Shown here in pieces: positions 59,592 to 64,000 of a stretch of 64,000 nucleotides of DNA. Both the position numbers and the translations under genes were made by a program. The stretch comes from Nocardiopsis quinghaiensis. GTDB taxonomy: Bacteria > Actinomycetota > Actinomycetes > Streptosporangiales > Streptosporangiaceae. The number at the start of each line of letters is the position of its first letter. Position 1 is the first letter of the stretch. Location: NCBI RefSeq assembly GCF_008638365.1, contig NZ_ML703337.1:93840-157839 (forward strand). The letters run 5' to 3'. The notes under the pieces were generated by a model. That model saw nothing but the letters and a program-made list of their open reading frames with translations, ran no database searches and had not been told where the DNA came from.

Positions 59592-60113
59592 ATGATCACC
59601 AGCCGAGGGCACCGAGGACTCTGGGCGGCAGCCGGCCTGGGTCTGACACTCACCGGCTGCATCCGTCCGGCTCCACCACCTGAGCCGTCCGGGCCCAGCG
59701 CCTTCCCTCCGTGTTCGGACTCCAGGGGCAGGCTGATCGCCGATGTCAACAACGACGGCCACCTCGACCGCATCACCGGCACCGAGGGCACAGGCACCGA
59801 CCTGGGAATCTCCTTCGGCGGGGAATCGGGGTTCGCGGAGCCGTGTACACCGGGCGACCTGGTCGGAAGCCCACGTGAAGGAGACGAGCAGGTCACGGCG
59901 TCGGTGGCCGACTTCGACGGCGACGGGTGGCTCGACCAGCCGACCCGCCCCGCGGCCGGGCACCCCGTCCGGGACGGCGGACACCCGCTCCAGGCCCACC
60001 TCGCGCGCGGCCTCGGTGAACGCCTCCAGGAGCTGGGCCCCGGCTCCGGTCCGGCGGACCGGCTGTCATGTTCGTGCTCGTCAACAGTGGCTCAGGAACA
60101 CAGATCTCCGTGA
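59592..60113 (+). pseudogene. lipoprotein with FG-GAP-like repeat, disrupted
   Basis: From ATG 59592: signal peptide with lipobox LTGC (Cys ~23), then IADVNNDGHLDRITGTEGTG and SVADFDGDGWLD, two calcium-binding FG-GAP/VCBS-type motifs. After GWLD the reading frame becomes arginine/proline-rich. In another frame at 60068 the repeat seems to resume (FVLVNSGSGTQISVTLREG). The ~120 bp between reads, on the minus strand, like part of a GNAT acetyltransferase (GAQLLEAFTEAAREVGLERV). So the gene looks interrupted by a foreign fragment. Confidence 0.5.
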
Positions 60114-60225
60114 CCCTTCGTGAAGGAACCATAAGATCAGTGCCAGAACCTTCTCAGGCACACTCACCACCCCCACCCGCCACATCAACTGCGAGCGCTG
60201 AGAGAACCCGAGGGGAGCACCGAGC

Positions 60226-61014
60226 ATGGGTGAGGACACGATGCTGGCGGCACTCCACGGAGAACTCGCGGTGCACCCCTGGCACGATCCAGGTACCGCA
60301 TCCTCCGACGCCTACAGCCTGTTCCTCTCCCGGTCCTCGGCGCTGGAGTGGCTCACCGATGCCGTACCCGGCGCCCACGGCGGTCTGTGGGGCATGAACG
60401 ACGCCGGACAGGACTTCGAGGCGGGCTCCCCAGGTCCGCTGACACGCAAGCTCTGGTTCCAGGTATCGCTGACCGGGTCGGCGGCCGAGCGGCCGCTGCC
60501 GACCCAGCCGCTCCTCTCCTGTGCCGGCGACGTCGCGGCACGGATCGGCGTCCTGGACCTGCACGCGCTGCAGATCCTCGTGCCCGTGCCAACCCGCGCC
60601 GCGGCGGGGCGCACGGCCGCACCGGCCGTGCTGGCCCTGCTCCAGGACACCGGGTGGCTCGCCGACACCGATCCGGGCCTGGCACGGCGGGTCCAGGTCA
60701 CCCTGGACGGCGGGCAGGTCCCCTCCATCGTCGACGCGGCGTCCCGGATGCTGTCGTGGATGCGTACGTTCGAGCAGCGCGTCTTCGCGTGCGGCCCCAC
60801 ACTTGCGCAAGGGGACGCCGACGCGGCCGAAGGGCTGGTCCCCGGCATCGCCGACCACCTGTGGAACGGCCCCGGCCACCACCGCGCCACCGTCTACGGC
60901 ACCCTTGCCGAGTGGTCCCTGGACGCTCTGGGATGGCTGGTCGCTTTCCTGGCCGAGGCCGGCGCGCAACACGGTGTCCGAACCCCGCTGGTGCTCACGG
61001 TCCGCGCTCTGTGA
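60226..61014 (+). CDS. hypothetical protein
   Basis: 262 residues from ATG 60226 with GAGGGGAG upstream. Mixed alpha/beta composition, no membrane helix, no signal peptide. Segments DAYSLFLSRSSALEWLTDAV and SWMRTFEQRVFACGPTLAQG show good coding character. No family recognised. It is intact although both flanks contain remnants. Confidence 0.65.
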   Translation: MGEDTMLAALHGELAVHPWHDPGTASSDAYSLFLSRSSALEWLTDAVPGAHGGLWGMNDAGQDFEAGSPGPLTRKLWFQVSLTGSAAERPLPTQPLLSCAGDVAARIGVLDLHALQILVPVPTRAAAGRTAAPAVLALLQDTGWLADTDPGLARRVQVTLDGGQVPSIVDAASRMLSWMRTFEQRVFACGPTLAQGDADAAEGLVPGIADHLWNGPGHHRATVYGTLAEWSLDALGWLVAFLAEAGAQHGVRTPLVLTVRAL

Positions 61015-61428
61015 CGGCGCCGTGGCCCTACCGGGTTTCCCCCGGTGGGCGGCGGCAAGGACCACACCGGCCCCTGACTCATCTGAGGCCGAGTCACTCC
61101 TGGTGACCGTGGGCGCTGGAGCGTTCGGCGTCTCCACGATCGCCGACCGGGGCTCACCGCTGCGGTCAGCCCGTCCTCGGGCGCTGTCGAGCGGCCTTCA
61201 TCCTCGCTTCGTCCCGTGCTCCGTCCGCACTCCGCGTGGGCCCTCGGAGTCGTCCAAGGGGGCGGGGAGAGGAGGCGAGTAGCGGGGGGCGGCCCGGTCG
61301 GGATGTACGTGTTCCTTCCCGGCGGTGCCGGCCGCCGTTCCAGGACCGTCGTCTGGGCGTACCGCGACGGAGCGGCGGCCCCGTGGCGGACGGCGGCCTC
61401 CGGTGACCAAGGGCTCCCACCCCGTGTG
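61015..61428. other. intergenic region without supported gene
   Basis: About 0.4 kb between convergent genes. Frames exist but lack normal codon bias or recognisable motifs; possibly decayed coding DNA. Confidence 0.45.
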
Positions 61429-62718
61429 TCAGGGCTCCGAGCGGGCCGTGGCCAGCGTCGGAGCGGTGTCCTCCCGCTGTTTGTCCTCGTCGCGCCGTGC
61501 CGGGTCCTGGCCGGGGGTGTGTCCCGGGATGTCCACTCCCAGGCGCTGGTGGGTGATCTCGTTGCGGTAGCGGCGTGCGGTGCTCGGGGAGGCGTTGATG
61601 TACCGGGCGAGCTCGGTGTCGGTGATCCCGGGGAAGGACCGCAGGAGCTCACGCACGCGCTGACGTTTCTGCGCGGGTGCGAGCGGCTCCGCGGGAGGGG
61701 TCTCCTCCACCTGGCGGGCGCGCGGGGTGGAGGAGGAGTGCGTGCCCTGCGCCCGGGAGGCGGTGCGGGCCCGCGAGGACACGGTGCCGGAGGTGCCGGC
61801 CCGCTCCTGCCCGGTGTGGGCCGGGGCGGACGGGCGGCGGTGACCGGTGCTGCCGGCCAGGGCCGTCACCTCCGCGGCGGTCATGGCCACCGTGGACATG
61901 GTCATGGCCCGGGTCAGCTCGTAGGCGGTGTCGAGGTCGTAGCCGTTGTCGAGCATCCACCGCAGGTGCCGGGGGGTGTGGCGGCGCCAGGTGCGGCCGT
62001 GCTGCTCGCGCAGCATGGCGTAGGCCAGCTGGCGGCGCTGCTCGCGCTCCAGGGCCTGGGGGTAGGAGGTGATGCCCCAGCCCAGCATGAGCCGGGCCAC
62101 CTTCATGGTGGAGAGCGGGTGGGCGACCCACCGCCCCACGGGGATGCGGTCGGCGGACTGGCCGTGCGCGATGCCGGCCAGATGGCGCACCCAGGCGGCC
62201 ACCCCCTCGGCGATGAGGATGATGACGATGGGCGGGCCGGCGTGGCCCAGGTAGGAGGCGGTGGACCCGTCCCCCTGGCTCACGTTGAGGATGATGGTGA
62301 TGGCCGACAGGGCGTAGGCGGCCCACCGGTTCAGGGGGTGGCGCCGACCCTGCCACTCCATGAGCAGGTCCATGGCCAGGAAGTAGACGATGACCGCGTC
62401 GATGCCCAGCGGGAAGAGGAAGCGCAGGTCACCGCCGTTGATCGCGTGCAGCTGGGTGGCCTCCAGCCAGGTGGCCGCCTCGTACAGGGCCGCGTAGCTC
62501 ATGGTGAACGCGACCAGGATCAGCGCCAGCGCCACCGCGGCGATGACGGCGGTGGCCACCAGGTAGCCGCCGTGCAGGGGCGCCGCCCCCGAGCCCCCCT
62601 CCACGCGCGTGGGTCTGCGGGCGACCAGGCGGCGCATGGCCCACACCGCCAGCACCGTGACGACCAGGGCGACCGCGGCGATCAACGACCACAGCGGGAG
62701 GGGCAGGGATTCGGACAT
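61429..62718 (-). CDS. DUF2637 membrane protein with C-terminal HTH-like region
   Basis: 429 residues. Five membrane helices in the first 200 residues (~10-28, 52-75, 96-118 with FPLGIDAVIVYFLAMDLLM, 130-148, 158-180), the DUF2637 pattern, then a long soluble part with LRWMLDNGYDLDTAYELTRA and a C-terminal HTH-like TDTELARYINASPSTARRYR. Similar plan to the 49805-50572 protein. This kind of protein is frequent on actinobacterial mobile DNA; exact role unknown. Confidence 0.75.
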   Translation of the reverse strand: MSESLPLPLWSLIAAVALVVTVLAVWAMRRLVARRPTRVEGGSGAAPLHGGYLVATAVIAAVALALILVAFTMSYAALYEAATWLEATQLHAINGGDLRFLFPLGIDAVIVYFLAMDLLMEWQGRRHPLNRWAAYALSAITIILNVSQGDGSTASYLGHAGPPIVIILIAEGVAAWVRHLAGIAHGQSADRIPVGRWVAHPLSTMKVARLMLGWGITSYPQALEREQRRQLAYAMLREQHGRTWRRHTPRHLRWMLDNGYDLDTAYELTRAMTMSTVAMTAAEVTALAGSTGHRRPSAPAHTGQERAGTSGTVSSRARTASRAQGTHSSSTPRARQVEETPPAEPLAPAQKRQRVRELLRSFPGITDTELARYINASPSTARRYRNEITHQRLGVDIPGHTPGQDPARRDEDKQREDTAPTLATARSEP

Positions 62719-63183
62719 GGGTTCTCCAGAGCAGGCGGGGACCCAAACGAGTGTGCCAGAGCCCGATTGCGGAGAAATGCCGGGATCGACACCCTTGCCG
62801 GGGCCGGGAGGGGGAGCACCCCGCGCTCCCTGGCGAAATGCCGGATGCTCCAGCCGAAGGAGGGTGCGGATTGACTCGTTCCTGTGATCTGGAGCGAACT
62901 CCGTATCGTCCCCGGCCCCGAGGGGGAGGACATGGGCGGCCAGGCCGCTCCCGGCCGGGCTGGGATACCCCGGCGACGCCCTCCCAGGCCAGGGCTTCGG
63001 CTCTGGCCCGGGACGTGTGCGACAGCCCCCGGACGGGAGGTGTTCGGGGGCCGCCCCGCCCTCCGAGCGGCACGTCGCCGGATCGGTTCATGAACACGCC
63101 GCCGTCCACGATCCGGCCCCACCCGCCCCGGTGGCCACCACGGCGCGGTGCGTTTCGTGCCGTGTGGACATCACCGATCCTCG
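62719..63183. other. intergenic region without supported gene
   Basis: About 0.46 kb upstream of the DUF2637 gene. I see no coding frame with support and no clear promoter. Confidence 0.45.
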
Positions 63184-63381
63184 TCAGGACCGGATCATGC
63201 CCTCGGCCAGCGTGGGGTAGTCGGTGTACCCGCGCTCGTCACCGCCGTAGGCCCTGGACATGTCGGGCTCGGCCAGTTCGGCCCCCGACGCCAGCCGTTC
63301 GGGCAGGTCCGGGTTGGAGATGAAGAGCTGGCCGAACGAGACCAGGTCGGTCGCGCCCTCGTCGACGGGAGCGAGGTGCTC
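63184..63381 (-). pseudogene. C-terminal fragment of an old yellow enzyme-type ene-reductase
   Basis: DLVSFGQLFISNPDLPERLA then GAELAEPDMSRAYGGDERGY and TDYPTL are the last ~60 residues of alkene/N-ethylmaleimide reductases (phosphate-binding GRxFIxNPDL region, with Arg replaced by Gln). Nothing upstream in frame continues the barrel. A truncated remnant. Confidence 0.7.
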
Positions 63382-63629
63382 CGGCCCCGTCCTCGCTCCG
63401 GGCGTGGCCGGGACGTCCTGCGCGCGCTCGGTGAGCTCGAGAGCAACCTGGCCGCCTCGGAGACGAGGCGCAGGGAGGGCCGCTGAGGCCGGGGCGGCGC
63501 CCACTCCCCTGGCTGTCCGGACGAGCGCCTACGGACCCACGGCGTCCAGCGGTTTCGCCGGTACCCGACCCCAGGGGGCGCGCGTGCCGTCGCCCGGACC
63601 GGATCGATACCGAATGGGGTGGAAGGCCT

Positions 63630-64000
63630 TCACCGCGCGTTCTCACCGTGAATGGCGTCGACCACGTGCTCGGCGATGGCCATACACGAGGTGGCGGCGG
63701 GCGAGGGCGCGTTGCGGACGGTGGTGACACGCCCCAGCCGGTTGACGCGGAAGTCGTCGACGAGTCCGCCGTCACGGTCGAGCGCCTGGGCGCGCACGCC
63801 CGAGCCGCTGCGTACGACGTCGCCGGGACCGATCTCGGGCACGTAGTGCCGCGCGGACCTCATGTAGGCGCGCTTGGAGAAGGACCCGTACACCTCCTTG
63901 ATTCCGGTGCGCCAGTGCTGGAGCCCCATGGCCCAGAAACCGGGCCAGGAGAGGTTGTCGCCCAGATCCGGCAGGCGGACGTCGGAGCGGCGGTAGCCCT
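63630..64000 (-). CDS. lhgO: L-2-hydroxyglutarate oxidase, C-terminal part (runs off window)
   Basis: At least 122 residues; the 5' end lies beyond 64000. RSDVRLPDLGDNLSWPGFWA, RHYVPEIGPGDVVRSGSGVR and VRNAPSPAATSCMAIAEHVV match the C-terminal half of LhgO-type FAD enzymes, which oxidise L-2-hydroxyglutarate to 2-oxoglutarate with electrons passed to the membrane. Ends normally at 63630. Confidence 0.8.
   Translation of the reverse strand, partial: GYRRSDVRLPDLGDNLSWPGFWAMGLQHWRTGIKEVYGSFSKRAYMRSARHYVPEIGPGDVVRSGSGVRAQALDRDGGLVDDFRVNRLGRVTTVRNAPSPAATSCMAIAEHVVDAIHGENAR

Noticed and set aside
63505..63629. N-terminal continuation of the ene-reductase fragment
   Set aside because: No frame upstream of 63381 continues the barrel sequence.

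Overview
The window is GC-rich, high-coding-density actinobacterial DNA. A Tad pilus operon with a BTAD-domain protein, an XRE/DUF5753 plus DUF397 pair, a WhiB protein, roadblock/DUF742 conservon parts, two DUF2637 proteins and a small tRNA-type integrative element point to a filamentous actinomycete. A Nocardiopsis-like member of the Nocardiopsaceae is my best guess; it is inferred from gene content, not from a search.

Layout. 1-2.1 kb: ArdC-like antirestriction protein and small accessory genes (-). 2.3-12.0 kb: one 12-gene Tad/Flp pilus operon (-), from a lipoprotein through SAF-domain, CpaE-like, TadA, TadB, TadC, a Flp-like peptide and three TadE/G-like pseudopilins to an OmpA/BTAD regulator-like protein. 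12.8-14.5 kb: HATPase-fold protein divergent from an XRE regulator with DUF397. 14.9-18.5 kb: a compact operon of a 50-residue precursor-like peptide (absent from long-ORF calls), a PP-loop enzyme, a second-lineage HisRS and an APH-fold kinase, which together look like an unclassified RiPP cluster. 19-25.4 kb: pentapeptide-repeat membrane protein, a frameshifted HAD hydrolase, a kinase, and a regulator-flavoprotein-regulator operon; a shared promoter element occurs at 18.8 and 25.56 kb. 25.6-32.3 kb: roadblock, DUF742/pseudo-GTPase, StyA-like monooxygenase, methyltransferase, KS-AT-ACP synthase and WhiB, nearly all start/stop-overlapped.

32.3-49.5 kb: a complete type I-E CRISPR-Cas locus. cas3 is followed by a 199-bp gap and then the overlapping operon cse1-cse2-cas7-cas5-cas6e-cas1-cas2, flanked by two arrays (54 and 62 repeats). 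The gap holds a degenerate repeat-spacer-repeat unit (42440-42504 plus a second degenerate repeat and terminator-like hairpin). Its spacer matches a site 80 bp away in the same gap, next to an AAG motif, over positions 1-15 with mismatches only at 6 and 12, exactly the bases type I guides flip out. This has the architecture of a CreR/CreA-type autorepressor guide RNA and is the strongest candidate for something new here. The leader of array 1 is written into the last codons of cas2.

50.8-58.4 kb: a ~7.5-kb integrative element bounded by 21-bp direct repeats of a tRNA-Val(GAC) 3' end, with integrase, excisionase, GntR regulator, RepA-like ATPase beside an iteron/palindrome cluster, and no recognisable transfer gene. 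58.4-64 kb: decayed DNA (integrase remnant, disrupted lipoprotein, ene-reductase tail) with a small secreted peptide, a DUF2637 protein and the C-terminal part of an L-2-hydroxyglutarate oxidase running off the end.
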